Made by a program: the position numbers and the translations under genes. A stretch of DNA of 64,000 nt. Origin: Stramonita haemastoma (taxonomy: Eukaryota > Mollusca > Gastropoda > Neogastropoda > Muricidae). Each line of letters starts with the position of its first letter. The first letter of the stretch is position 1. This document shows, one piece after another, positions 42,916-54,741 of this stretch. The notes below the pieces were generated by a model. It searched no databases. It was not told the origin of the DNA and saw only the letters and a program-made list of their open reading frames with translations. The stretch covers positions 85,509,365-85,573,364 of the forward strand of contig CM060318.1 in assembly GCA_030674155.1 (NCBI GenBank), read 5' to 3'.

Positions 42916-45900
42916 GAAGATAACACTGTGTAAATCTGTGTCACTATGCTGTTGTTTTTGTCACGAGATATTCAGAAAAGATGCACAGGTTGTGTTGCTG
43001 TTGGCTATAAAGATAGAAGTAGAAAGAGTGGGTAGGGTACATCTTGTATTGAGAAACAAAACTATTTTGAATGCGGATACAGAAAGAAAATTATAAAGGA
43101 AACATACTGACAAGATTGACGGAAAGAAAGAAAGTATAGTGGAAAACTGTTAGAAGAAGTACTAAAATAGTGTTGTTCAGGCATAGCAAATATATATTCT
43201 TCTTCACACATTGTGACAAGGCAGATTCTGGTGTACTTTGTGCCTTGTTTATCATAGTGCAGTTTGTGCTCTCTGTTGTGTTCTAATCTGCATACTGACA
43301 GATAGTTTGGAGAAGACACTGTGCCTTGTTATTAATGCCTTTATCATAAATTATTTCTGATTATATTCATTTTTTTAAAAAAAATGTTTACTGAAGTAAA
43401 GTAATATTTTTGTGGTGGTGTGATGTTCAGATATACCATCATTTTCTTATATGAAGAGAAGAAAAATGTTGAAATGTTTTTGGTTGTTTTTTTTTAGTGT
43501 TAGCTCAAGAAAATCATTTATATTGTTTTTTAACATAATGGTATGTGGAGGGGAGGGGGTGTGAGGAGCTGGTTTTGAGAATTCTACAGATATGACCTAG
43601 AAGTTGCATTGAAATTGCTGTTTCAGAGGGTGAAAACAGGTCTCTAAAAAACTTTAAGCACATGACATTTGGACATTTATTGGGTTTTTTGTATCATATA
43701 TTCTGCTTGACTTTTGTTGCTGGAAAATATTGCTTTAATTGTATCATATACTCTGGTTGGTCATTTATTGAAGATATCCTATCCTATTCCCTTCTTAGTT
43801 TGAACTGTGTTGTCCAGGATTGTTCTTGCTTTTTTTCATTTTCTTCACTTATTTTTCATTTACTTGTTATTTTTTAAATCAGAGCAGGTTTTTTTTCCTG
43901 ATCCGCTCTTTTCTCCAATCCAATTCCCCTTCCTAAAAAGGGACATGTTGTCTCCGCTCCAAGCTTTAATTCAGTTTTTCATAATCTTCACATGTGCTTT
44001 TGAGTTACGGCTTTTGAGTTTGGTGTTTTCATGACATTTTACAAAGCGAGCTTTCATGTTGTTTTGCCCCAAAGGGCAGTCACATACTGTGTTCAACCTT
44101 TGTGAAATCTTAGCATGCTACGGGTTTGGTCTTTGAACCAACTTTGATGCTGCATTTCTTTTGTTGTTGCTTTTTGTTTTACCATGCTTTTGTTATCTTC
44201 TTGCCTTTTTAACCTGTGAAGGTATTATTCTGTTCTGTTCATGTCACTAACATTAAAAGATTATTGTGGTGGTGGTGTTTTTTTTGTTTAGAGAACAACT
44301 GCTGAAAGGAAGTGTAGATGACTCTTTATCACATTGCATTTGAAATATGGTCTGGGAAGAGTGAAGAATAGTGATAAATATTCACATAGGTAAACCTGCT
44401 TTATTTCCCTGAGGATAACTATACTTTCAGAGACAGATAGTTGGATCTTGCGTCTTTTTCTCAGGACGAAGAACAGGCCTGCTTCTTTGTAAAGTGGAGA
44501 GTAGCTTACCAGAGTGCCAAAGAAAAGAAATGATCTATACATACAAGTCAATTTCATAAAACAACTGTAACATCACCAAACATTCCTACTGGGGAAGATG
44601 TAGCAAGCTCTTTACTTATTCTCTTGGCAAAGCCATTGCCATATTTTTGTTACCATGCAGACAGTGTTGTGTTTCTTCCAGTAACATGTACGTCTGTTCA
44701 TTTCCTTGTCAGAAAACCATGGACTTTTAAACAGATTGGTATTTCAATGTCATCATAAGCTGCTGACATAATATATATATATACAAGATGCATTTTGATG
44801 GCTGTGTTGATTTTTCAGTCTGTAGACTTGGCTTTGTGTGTGTTTACCTGTAGTTTTGGTACAGCTGCTGGAATTCCATTTTATACCGATCTTATTTGTT
44901 ATCACTGCTGAAAATATTTTATTTCTGTTGGAAGATCTTATGATGTAGTATTCTGTGATTTGCCAACTCTTCTGGCTTTCTACATTGACTCCATTGCTCG
45001 TTTCTCCTGTTACTGAATGAGCAGTTTTGGCCTGTGCTTTTTTTTCTCTCTTTTGTTGTTGTTGTGCAATTGCTCACATGACTGCTATTTTGTCAGTTTT
45101 ATGTGTTTGCTTGAGGAAACTGATTTGCTGTATTTTAAGCTTCTTTTGCGGATACATCCAGTATTTTGAGTAGAAATAAATAATCAGTGTTATGTATTCA
45201 GTATTGGAAACCGTAACATAACATAATCCTTGCTACTTGTTCAGCATGATAATCTGTGTTATTCAGTATTTGTAACATTTTTTATTTTGAAAATCTTTAC
45301 TACTTAGCTGCCAAAGTAGAGGACATCACTAGAGATTGCTGAACAGCTGGCGATTGATTAACTGGTTCATTAAAGGTTTTTGTAGTTTAACACAAGTTCA
45401 GGTGTGGCGGTTTTGACATTTTATTCAGATGAGAATCTCATGATGAACACACATTGTTTGTTATACAATCTGCCTATTTTACATTTGAACAAGTTGGTGA
45501 TGTAATTAGTTTGAAATTTCTGGCTCTATGTTTGCTTTCTAATTGTTTTTGTTGTCCACCTCTGTTTTGTTTTTTTGTTGTTTGTTCTTATTTTGCTCTG
45601 TGCTAGGAATCCAAGAAAACAAATGTGAGGAAAAGTTCTCTGTATTTGTTTAAACAGAAGTTACTCTTTTGATTTTTTTCAAAACTGTTGTTTGTTATGA
45701 TAACTGCGATAAGTCTCATGAGTGATACACATTCCAAAACTTTTTTTTATGATTGTACAATATTCAGGAAATATCGCATAAACTTTTTTTTGTTTGTGGA
45801 TTTACTGTTTCTTGGAATCTTTTATATTGTTTTATTATTTCTGGTAACCATTTGTGATTTTTGTTGATGTTGTAACATTTTTAGTAAATTCAAGTTTTTT

Positions 45901-46330
45901 CTTTTTACAAAATTGTTTGTCTGATGTCTATTTATACAGGGAGAATTTAATCTATATTGAACTGTATTGCCTGTTAATTTTTATTTGTATATAAAACATC
46001 TGAACTGCAAAGAGCATCAGGTTTGGGGGATTTTGTTGGTTTCTGTTTTGGGGGTGTTTTTGTTGTTGTTGGGTTGTTTTTTTTTGGGGGGGGGGGGGGG
46101 GTGCAAAGAGATTCTATTCCATTTAGCTTTAATTTGATAATGATTGCAGACGCACATCTTCAAAAAACATAACTGATCTTTGAGTATTCATTTTGAATAT
46201 GGAAGAAAGACCTAAGAAATGTTATCAAAATGTTGTATTTTTTAAGCAGATGCTTATCAAATATAGATCTTAAACATGCAGTTAACTTTCAGAAACACAA
46301 ATAAAAGTTTCTTTTTTCTGTTTTGATCAA
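42916..46330 (+). other. Probable villin-like 3' untranslated region
   Basis: AT-rich, few repeats, no coding exon. Candidate poly(A) hexamers AATAAA at 45,175-45,180 and 46,300-46,305, the latter followed by a T-rich and GT-containing stretch. Its low repeat content compared with the introns is consistent with transcribed 3'UTR. The real end is not decidable from sequence alone. Confidence 0.5.
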
Positions 46331-46644
46331 AACTGATTCTTTATTTTCCTCTGCCAAAGGTTTCTCTGCAATTGAAAAGACAAGAATGACATAAACACGG
46401 ATATTTCCTTAATTAAGTCACAGTAATTAATAGCCATCATGTTACAAGGCAAACTCACTATTTTCACTGTTTTTACAGGCTCCTTTTTAAAAAAAGAAAA
46501 AAAGGTTGAATCATTTTATTCCTTTTGGATAGGTGGGGCTTGGGTATCACTCCTTCAGTAAGGGGGGTATATTATCTTCTCAATATTATAAGTGCATATC
46601 ATTTTATTACCAGTGAATTTTTTCATCTGGAATTTTTAATTCAT

Positions 46645-46646
<2 letters not shown>

Positions 46647-46735
<89 letters not shown>
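46647..46735. repeat. (CT)n microsatellite
   Basis: About 43 CT units with three CCT breaks. Confidence 0.95.
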
Positions 46736-47510
46736 ATACAGGCTTTTTATCCTTGCCCACAAATAAATAGTAAAGAATGGGATGCTGACTATAGTACATT
46801 GTCTCTTCTGGAAGCTCATTTGTTTCATGTGAGATTAACGCCATTTTTATTCTGTACCTTTGGTGAGGTTTTCCTCCTTTATTTGCAGAATCTCAAAACC
46901 ACTGTTCAAGAGGATAATAACTTATGGTTGTGCTTTTAGATATTTGACATTTTACTTGTGTAAAATGCCAGCTTCATTTTGTTTGTTGTTTTTGTTGCTG
47001 TTATTCTTTCTAGCTTTAAAGAATCTGTTGATGGGCTTGAATGTGGTTAAGAATGATCACAATACTCTGATGGAAAGTATTTTTCTGAATTTTTTACTTG
47101 TTAAAATCCAGTTGCTCAAGTTTTTAAATAGTTAACAGAGATCTGATTAAAAAAAAAAAAGTACCAGGTGATTTGTTTGTGGCAATCAACTGGGATGTAT
47201 GTGAACATGTTGGATTAATGCAGCACTTGTGTTGTTATACCCACGGAAGTTATCATTCATGACTGTTTTTTGTTTTGTAAACAACAGCTCAGTGTTAGGA
47301 GTAGTTTAAGAAAATGACTGTCAGTTATTCTAATGTGAAGTGTGTAGGTATTATCTTCATTTGAATCATATCTATCTGTAATTCTATTTTCAGAGGTGAA
47401 ATTGGAAGCTTCCAAGAGTTCCTGCAGTCGTGTTTTGTCAATGATAGAACTGTCATACCTTGTTTGATCCGGTTATACAAGTGTTCAAAATCAGAAATAC
47501 AAAAAAGTGT

Positions 47511-47552
47511 GCACACACACACACAAACCGACACACACACACATACATGTAC

Positions 47553-47625
<73 letters not shown>
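47511..47625. repeat. (AC)n microsatellite
   Basis: Broken AC to 47,555 and a perfect run of about 35 units to 47,625. Confidence 0.95.
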
Positions 47626-47628
<3 letters not shown>

Positions 47629-47828
47629 ATCCAGTCATACTGACACATTTTTTTCATCAGTTTGATTTTTGGAGTAAAGTACATGGTAGTATGACTGTAG
47701 TATTCATGCTTTGTAGTGAAGGGTAAATGCTGTAGTTTTTTATGTAGCTACTGGTTTTGTAGTCTAGTACAATTCAAACTTTTAAGCTAAGCTCTTTTTA
47801 ATAAACTGTGTACTATTCAATATCTGAG

Positions 47829-47829
<1 letters not shown>

Positions 47830-47889
<60 letters not shown>
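47830..47889. repeat. (GT)n microsatellite
   Basis: About 30 perfect GT units. Confidence 0.95.
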
Positions 47890-47890
<1 letters not shown>

Positions 47891-48183
47891 ACTGCTAACA
47901 GGAAGTTTTTTGAAAATGGGTGGTAATGCACTGTTCATAGGGAGAGCAGCCCAAATTTGATGCAGAAAAAGTCTGTTTGGACTGAAGTGGTGTACAGTAC
48001 AATATATATTACAATACAACACAATAGGTAAAATAACACAATTACTAAGATTGTGCAAAATAAACTCTTCATTTAAAAGATGTAAAAACACATTGCTACA
48101 TAAACTCTAGACCAAGCAAGAGAAATCCAGAGTCGCCTTCCTGAGAATGGCATCCACAAGACAGCTCATTCTGTGATGTTGGA

Positions 48184-48502
48184 AAGGGGGACAGGATAGC
48201 CTAGTGGTCAGAACATTGCGCTCGCAATTTGACGACCCGTGTTCGATTCCCGTTCGAGGAGATTTTTCTCCTGTAGTTAATCAGTGCTGACTCCACTCTA
48301 CCCAAAAGTCCTTCGGATGAGACTATAAACGAGGCCCCATGTGTGAATGCATGCAGAACATCTTGCACACACATTAAATCCTGTTCCGCTTTTCGTTAGA
48401 GTAGAACATCATGTGCCGGTGGGAACAGATGACATTTACAAAACTGCATACACACGGGGACTGGATGTAAAAAAAAGACATGAGTGCTTATCCCATTATC
48501 CT
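48184..48502 (+). repeat. tRNA-derived SINE (family A), near full length
   Basis: Head ACAGGATAGCCTAGTGGTCA, B box GTGTTCGATTCCC (48,239-48,251), body AATCAGTGCTGACTCCACTC, 3' end GGGACTGGATGTAAAAAAAA. Best-preserved pol III boxes in the window and few changes relative to 7,790-8,101, so relatively young. Confidence 0.9.
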
Positions 48503-48592
48503 CGATATAAAAGATTTTTTTTTTAATGTTGCCTGCAAATGGAACCAATGAGCAGCTTCTCTAGCTCAAAATGTTTGGCTTGATTTTCATTC

Positions 48593-48651
48593 ACACACAC
48601 ACACACACACAAACACACATTCCTACACACACACACACACACACACACACA
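48593..48651. repeat. (AC)n microsatellite
   Basis: Two AC runs separated by AAACACACATTCCTAC. Confidence 0.93.
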
Positions 48652-49054
48652 TGCACTCCCAAGATATGAATAAACATGCATGTACCATGTTAGCACTCCA
48701 CTGTCATCATAGAAACTTTGGGGAAGCAAGACATCAGAAAGTCTCCAGACAAAATCTGCTTTGTGGCAAGCGTTTTGACCCTCAGAGTGTCACCATTTCA
48801 AAAACCCAGCCACACGATTCCTAAACTTCCTTGCTGTTTGTTGCCCTTTATCCTCCTGGAAGCAAACCAGTGTCCCCAGAGCGCCCCAAAGCCACGTCAC
48901 CTTTGTGACCAATGCTTTACTTAGCCTCAGGGATATAATTATGACTGCAGGAGGGAAACTGTTCCATTGATGTTCATTGTCTTTCTCCTCAACACTTTTT
49001 TCTTTATCAGAGGGAACATGTTTCTGGTTTGTTTGTTTTTTTGTCTTTTTTTCA

Positions 49055-49145
49055 GCCAAAGCTCCAAGGTTCACCAATGGTGAGATTTTTTGTGTATACG
49101 ATTTTTTTACCCTCCATTTAGGAAAATTCATTCCGACTTTCGGGA
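49055..49145 (-). repeat. SINE family B distal module, fragment
   Basis: GCTCCAAGGTTCACCAATGG and TGAGATTTTTTGTG match the left part of 41,411-41,793. The tRNA head is absent. A similar piece occurs at 53,720-53,820. Confidence 0.7.
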
Positions 49146-49499
49146 CATTCATGTATACTTTTAAAGAAATGAATAAACATACATGGTACTTCATTATAGA
49201 GCACACAAAGCTAGTCATACCTAGTTAAGCATTCAGCTCAATTCAGAATTAAACTGACATAAAATCAAATACAAGGATGGCGATAATAGCAGTAACTGTG
49301 ACAAAAGATGAATTTTGCATTCTCACTGCAAATTTATGTCTGAGGATTGTGGAAAAAATAACATGTATCCATGTTGTTATATTCTCAATGACAGTTGAGT
49401 GCCTGTTGTTAGCATGTGTTGTGGTTCCCACACAAGCACCCTTCCACTGATTACAGAGCTGGGTCAGCTGTCTTCAGCTGATCACCGTACATTTTTGCG

Positions 49500-49541
49500 G
49501 GTATAGGCATAAAGCTTGTTCAAACGATTGCAGAAACAACT
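49500..49541 (+). promoter_or_regulatory. Possible TATA-type promoter of the secreted-protein candidate
   Basis: GGTATAGGCATAAAGC (49,500-49,515) lies about 30 bp upstream of where a short 5'UTR would have to start before the ATG at 49,542. Proposed only from spacing. Confidence 0.25.
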
Positions 49542-49589
49542 ATGAAGGCCTTGCTGATTTTCACCTGTCTCTTTATTCTGCCCTGTCTG
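49542..49589 (+). CDS. Candidate secreted protein, exon 1 (signal peptide)
   Basis: ATG followed by Lys, Ala and a hydrophobic run (MKALLIFTCLFILPCL) reads as the n- and h-region of a signal peptide, ending exactly at a consensus donor, CTGgtaagt, in phase 0. Signal-peptide-only first exons are common in small secreted proteins. The exons at 50,714-50,799 and 52,360-52,537 are the likely remainder; the link is not proven because of a phase problem discussed with exon 2. Confidence 0.5.
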
Positions 49590-50159
49590 GTAAGTATAGA
49601 AAATGTCAAATTTTACACAGAAAAAAAGGAAAAATGTTCTGTACACATAGATTTTTCTTCTCTTGGAGTTGTACGTTTGATTTGATAATGTAGCAAAATG
49701 TGAGACCAGTGACAGCTTTAAGATGAGACATGCATAACTGAAGATTTCTGGGCGATTGTGTGGTGTGGTGTGGTGGTGGTGGTGTGTGTGTGTACGTGCA
49801 CGTGCGTGTGTGCGTGCGTGTGTGTGCGTGTAAGCTCCCGCTCACACTCTGGAGTGCATGCATGGACGTCAGTCTCTGTTTCATGGTATTTGTCAACAGA
49901 GTATTTGTGTGCGGTATCCGTGTGTACGTGTACACATACGTACTGTAGTTTTAGCTTCTTTTTTTGGGGGGGAGGGGGGGTTGCTTGTTTGAGTGTAGGT
50001 ACATGTTTGTTGGTTTATATGGTCCCTCTGCCTGTATCTTGTCTCACTGCCTGCCTATGAGCACATAGAGCGCATTATTTCTCCTTGCATGTTGGTCTGT
50101 TCATGTACCAAAGACATAACAGCAAGAATGGACATGGCTCAAAGAAAAATGACGAAAAT

Positions 50160-50640
50160 CAAACAGTGAGGGGATTTGGGGGTAATGAGGGGATGTTGTG
50201 TGATGAGAGGATGGTTGGGCAATGAGGGCATTGTTTTTTTTACCTGTCAACCCCCTCATTACCCAACAATGCCCTCATTACCAAAGTGCCTCATTACCAA
50301 ATGCCCTCATTACCCAAATGCCCTGACTACCAAAAGTGCCCTCATTACCCAGAAATGCCCTCATTACCCACAATGCCCTCATTACCAACAATGCCCTCGT
50401 TACCCAAAATGCCCTCATTACCCAAAATGCCCTCATTACCCAAAATGCCCTCATTTACCCAACAATGCCCTCGGTTACCCAAAAGTGCCCTCATTACCCA
50501 GAAATGCCTCATTACCCCACAATGCCCTCATTACCCAACAATGCCCTCATTACCCACAATGCCCTCATTACCCACAATGCCCTCATTACCCACAATGCCC
50601 TCATACCCACAATGCCTCATACCCAGAAATGCCTCAAATC
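50160..50640. repeat. 17-bp minisatellite (AATGCCCTCATTACCCA)n
   Basis: About 24 units from 50,262 to 50,640, each a variant of AATGCCCTCATTACCCA. 50,160-50,232 holds units in opposite orientation (GGTAATGAGGGG, GGGCAATGAGGGCATTG), so the left edge is an inverted pair that could fold. Plus frames through it are repeat products. It stops about 24 bp before the candidate acceptor at 50,664. Confidence 0.95.
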
Positions 50641-50713
50641 CCCTCACGGTATTTCTGCACACAGGCACAGGCCAGGGGCAGCTGCTGACGCCCACCATGG
50701 TGTGGAGATGCAG

Positions 50714-50799
50714 TGTCTCCAGAACCTGGGGGCCCCCCAGTCCTTGACCTACAGTGACCCCCGGGCTCAGAACTGTCGCCAGTACTGTCTGAAACATGC
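50714..50799 (+). CDS. Candidate secreted protein, exon 2
   Basis: The frame CLQNLGAPQSLTYSDPRAQN and CRQYCLKHA ends at a good donor (CATGCgtgagt) and continues in frame into exon 3. The best acceptor by pyrimidine content, TTTCTGCACACAG (exon from 50,665), puts this frame out of phase with exon 1 and leads to a stop; the acceptor GGAGATGCAG (exon from 50,714) keeps phase and gives a 103-residue protein. An unseen small exon is another way out. NCRQYCLKHAYDSLLGL faintly recalls the middle of WSC-type cysteine domains, but the cysteine pattern is incomplete, so I assign no function. Confidence 0.45.
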
Positions 50800-51332
50800 G
50801 TGAGTTGGCAGCGATTCTTCCTCCTCACGCCTTGTACAACCAGGGTGCCGAAAACTGCTGTGTAGCTCCATCAAGTTGTTCCAAAGCTGGCCCACTTCCC
50901 TAACAAAAAAAAGGGTAAAGGTGTCCCACATCCTATGTGATTCGTAGGGGAGCGAGGCATCAGAGACCTCAGCCTCTCTAGGGGCAAGCATACTGAGGGC
51001 GGCGCCCATCTCCTCTCCCTCGCTGCTTTACCTTCCCTGACTCTAAAGAGGGGAGGTACCCATTTACAGCTGAGTGGACTGGGAGACTGTACTAAAGCCA
51101 AGGTGCGCAAATGGCCACCCATCCACTTGGTAACCACGCTCGACGCTGCTTAACCTCAGCTTGGGGAAAGCGAGTGTTCTGACCACAGAGCTATCCCGTC
51201 GCCTTCCTTAGCATTGTCGTTATATAATCTTCCTCATGACACATGCTGCTGCCGAGTGGTGAAGACCTTGTGACTGCAATCCTGAGGCTCCATGAAGTCG
51301 AGGGCTCTGGATCTCAGCAGTTAGATAACTCT

Positions 51333-51370
51333 GTGTGTGTGTGTGGGGGGGGGGGGGGGGGGGGGGGGGT
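51333..51370. repeat. (GT)n plus long poly-G
   Basis: A few GT units followed by a run of about 25 G, a potential quadruplex former. Confidence 0.95.
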
Positions 51371-51664
51371 TACGATGTCTCCTGTCAACTTTACGTGCAA
51401 ATCTACCAGCTCCTTGATTCTCTTTAAGTCAAATATGCACACTATAAAATCCTGTAGCCTAGTTCATGTCAGCGTCCAGTGGGTTACGAAAACACCACGC
51501 TTGCATTCTGAAAAAATAGCTGCTCTGAAGTTATGGTGTTTTGGTTAAAGCCAGTGTGTGGACTTCTTGAAGAGTTACAGGCACAAAGCATCCCACCCAA
51601 TCAGGGAACGGGTGAGAAGAGATTTATCATTGATCATCAAGTAGCAAAAGGAGCTTTGTCTCGG

Positions 51665-52140
51665 GTTCAGTAGTCCTGATTGCTCTGGTCTCAATGTAAC
51701 TTGTTCCAATTTTCCAAACAATTTTGTGCCCGCGGTGCACTATCGTCAAAGCCTCTGGGGTAGGAAGTTCATGGAAAAGGTCCTCGGATTGGACAATGTG
51801 ATGTCGTAATGGTTCTTAGCACTCCAGGTGGGTGTCTGATTCAGTCAGGCTCCAGGACAAAGTTATGTTTATCAACAGTAGCCTATGGGCTTAGTAGATG
51901 ATGTCCTGTGTATGTTGGCTCAGAACAGGCAGCACTGAACACACCACTGCAGAGGCCCAGCAGTGGTGGCCTCACGGTGTGGTAGGCTAACTCAACACGC
52001 CCCCCATGGAATCCTGACCCTGAGGAGACAACATGACCAGTCTGGGTGTGACTCAAGCGGAGAGATCGAAATGGGCGACGTAGAGACAGCAGAACAGGAA
52101 CCTCACGAAGATGTAGCAGCAAAACAAAACAAAAGAGAAA
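51665..52140 (+). mobile_element. 5'-truncated copy of the long SINE at 5,418-6,290
   Basis: Shares TGCTCTGGTCTCA, GGGCTTAGTAG, GTCCTG.GTATGTT.GCTCAGA, AACAGGCA.CACTGAACA, and GAAGATG.AGCAGCAAAA with 5,820-6,270 in the same order and orientation, ending in an A-rich tail. The tRNA-like head is missing. Confidence 0.85.
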
Positions 52141-52359
52141 GAGAGAAAGACAGAAAGGAAGAAAGAAACAAAGAAAGAAAGAAAGAAAAGAAACGAAAGT
52201 AAGATAGAAAGAAAGAAAACAAAAATAATGTCTGTGAGGGCAGAAAAAGAGATGAACAGCAGTTAAAATAATATATAAGTAAATGCCCAACTTGTTTGTG
52301 TGGTGTGTTGTGTGTGTGTGTGGGTGTGTGTGTGTGGTGTTGTTGTTGTGTGTGTGCAG

Positions 52360-52537
52360 CTATGACAGTTTGCTCGGACTGACCACCCTCCAAAAGAATG
52401 ATTCCACCATCTCCTTCCTCCATGGTTTCCAGGGAAACGTTTGGGTATCGCTGGCATCTGAACTCCAGTCAGAACTGTGTGCCTACCGAACTGAGAATGA
52501 TGACAACATCATATTAGCTGTAATAAAGTGTCATTAA
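52360..52537 (+). CDS. Candidate secreted protein, last exon
   Basis: Acceptor TGTGTGTGTGCAG; the single base C completes the split codon of exon 2, then YDSLLGLTTLQKNDSTISFL, HGFQGNVWVSLASELQSELC and AYRTENDDNIILAVIKCH before TAA at 52,535-52,537. Codon use is balanced and the exon is repeat-free, unlike its surroundings. The hexamer AATAAA (52,522-52,527) lies inside the last codons, before the stop, so the 3'UTR would be only a few tens of bases. Family unknown. Confidence 0.5.
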
Positions 52538-52726
52538 AGACTCACAAACCTGCTGAATAGTGTGACTGACTCTATTTGTGGTTGACTTGTCTCTATCTTT
52601 ATTAATATGTTTCTGTATAACAACTGCCTGTTACTTTCTTTGTCTGTCTGTCTTTCTGTCTGTCTCAATCTTCATGTAGCTATTTTGCCGTTCTGTCTGT
52701 TTGTACCTTGTCTCTATGTCAGTCTG

Positions 52727-52729
<3 letters not shown>

Positions 52730-52784
<55 letters not shown>

Positions 52785-52866
52785 GTGTGTGTGTGTGCGC
52801 GCGCGCGCGCGCGCGCACGTGCGTGCGCGCGTGCGTGCGTGCATTGGCCTGCGAACATTGGCCTGC

Positions 52867-52935
<69 letters not shown>
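52730..52935. repeat. (GT)n / (GC)n / (GT)n compound array
   Basis: GT run (52,730-52,796), a GC-alternating core (52,797-52,842 with about 11 GC units and GTGCGTGCGCGC), an imperfect duplicated ATTGGCCTGC, then GT again to 52,935. Almost continuous purine-pyrimidine alternation, a strong Z-DNA candidate. Confidence 0.95.
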
Positions 52936-52936
<1 letters not shown>

Positions 52937-53185
52937 TGTGATGCAATTATTTGGTTTTAACAAAATTAAAGGAAGAAAATCATTTATATATGATGGAATC
53001 TTCTGTCGGAATTCCCCCCCCCCCCCCCCCCCCACACACCACACACACAACAACACACATGTGGGATTTTTTTTTCAGACGAAGTTAAATTAGTTTCAGA
53101 AATCAAATTTCATAAACCGGCAAAATAGATGTCTTCTTTATTACCAGGTGATACGTATATTTAAGACCTTTTGGAACTTCTTCGA

Positions 53186-53519
53186 ATGTTCAGACAGCAG
53201 ATAGGCTACCATAGACTATTATATGAGCGAAAAGATGTTGCGTTGCATTTAAAGCACCTGGCAAGTCATGCCCAACGCATTCGACTTAGGCGTTTGATAG
53301 AATTGTTATCTTTTAAGTCTTTCTGGAAAAAAGTCAGGAGAATGGACCGAAAAAGTAGAAAACATACAAGAATGAAGTGATAGGTAAAAAGGGAACAAGG
53401 CAGAAACAAAGAGAGGGGTAGAAAAGAGGGAATTCCTGGCACAGAATTTCCAGAAGGTGGGAATGCTGTAGATCTGTACAGACAGGGTCTCTTACATCCC
53501 CACGGGGGAAACTTTTTTG
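53186..53519 (+). repeat. Interspersed repeat R, copy 3
   Basis: Longest copy: GTTCAGACAGCAGATAGGCT, AAGTCATGCCCAACGCATTC, TCTTTCTGGAAAAAAGTCAG, CAGAATTTCCAGAAGGTGGG and ACATCCCCACGGGGG. The open frame 53,171-53,380 belongs to the repeat. Confidence 0.82.
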
Positions 53520-54741
53520 AACGATCTGGAAAAAATCACCATATTGTAGACACACAAATTACACTTCTATCTTAATGTTACAGGAGATTGACAAAGCAAA
53601 TTTCGATATAGAATACACTGACATGGCAAAGAGTGAAAATCAACATCCATTGTCTCTGAAGTTGGTTAGCACATTCGCTGTAGGCCTATATATTTTTTAA
53701 ATAGTTTATTGTTGTCCTTGAGTAGATCTTCGAGGTACACCGAAGGTAAGATTTTGTGCATATAGGCTACGTGCCACCGTTTTATCCACTGTGTAGGTAG
53801 CTGCATCCGACTTCATCAATTTCATCATTCATAAATCTTTACAGATGGTTCACACCCAGATGATCAAGAAAGAGTTTCGTTTCAGGTTTCGTAAAACAAG
53901 GTCTTGAAGCAGAATAAAATGTTATATACCGGTAAAAAAAAAAAATAATTCGATTTTTCACAGCTGAGGTAGCAACGTTTTAAATGGCTCTTCATCGTAT
54001 TCTTGATTTTCCGCTGAACGTATTTCGAATTTTGATTTGTATCGATTCTAAATCGGTAATCTATGCTTTTAAGGCCAGTCACGGGTCGGATTTTCGTGAA
54101 AAATCATGATTTTTCATGATTTGGGGTTTTTGTGGAAATGGAACCCTGAACATGTATTCTTTCATGTCCCATAATTTTTTTTTGTGGAAAAAGCGACATA
54201 AATCATGACAATTTGACAATAAAGATGACAACATCAATAGAGTGTGAATGCATTCTTGGTTTTCTTTCCTCATTTTCTTCGTTTTCTCTTTTTACCACCT
54301 AATCTGTTTTTTGAAAGAACATACACTTCTCAAAACAAAAGGTGCAGCATTGAAATCTTGCATGCTTCCTTTTCTGAGAAATCTTTGGATAAGATATTTT
54401 GAAATTTAAAGTTGGCATTTGGTATCACAACATTTTTATTGTTTTCTCATAATTTACTTTCACAATAAACAAAGTTTTATAATATTATTCTTCTGTTTTT
54501 CTTGTTGTTATCATTGTTTAGCACTTTTGTGTACTGCCTAAGTTATCTAGGGATTGATACATATTTTATTGCACACATTCATCAATTTATCCCGCCCTTC
54601 TCGTCGTTTGATGGGGCTTATCACTTTAACTTAATATGAGAGCAGACAAAATCGAAGCAACAACGCACAAATGCTTGTGCCTTTCGCTGAAGCTGCCTAT
54701 GCAACCTACGCTTGTAGGCTGATCCATCACTTCCTGTCGTT

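Larger units (their letters stand above)
46331..48183. other. Intergenic, microsatellite-rich
   Basis: CT array 46,647-46,735, AC array 47,511-47,625, GT array 47,830-47,889, and a repeat piece near 47,920-47,980 (GGGAGAGCAGCCCAAATTTG). No supportable gene. Confidence 0.6.
50800..52359 (+). other. Intron 2 of the secreted-protein candidate
   Basis: 50,820-51,220 contains sequence with minus-strand frames and a C/G-rich block of possible repeat origin; 51,320-51,370 is GT followed by about 25 G; 51,665-52,130 is a truncated long SINE with an A/G-rich tail to 52,230; 52,305-52,352 is GT-rich just before the acceptor. Confidence 0.5.
52538..54741. other. Intergenic between the secreted candidate and RPL41
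   Basis: Contains the GT/GC array (52,730-52,935), a C-run (53,017-53,033), repeat R copy 3 (53,186-53,519) and a SINE distal fragment (53,720-53,820). 54,060-54,130 has short inverted repeats built on AAAAATCATGATTTTT. The rest shows nothing recognisable. Confidence 0.6.

Noticed and set aside
50160..50640. CRISPR-like array or plus-strand repeat protein of 150-170 codons
   Set aside because: Units are contiguous without unique spacers and the genome is animal; it is a minisatellite, and the frames are by-products.
50714..52537. Firm WSC-domain call for the secreted candidate
   Set aside because: Only the short NCRQYCLKHAYDSLLGL segment looks similar; the expected number and spacing of cysteines are missing.
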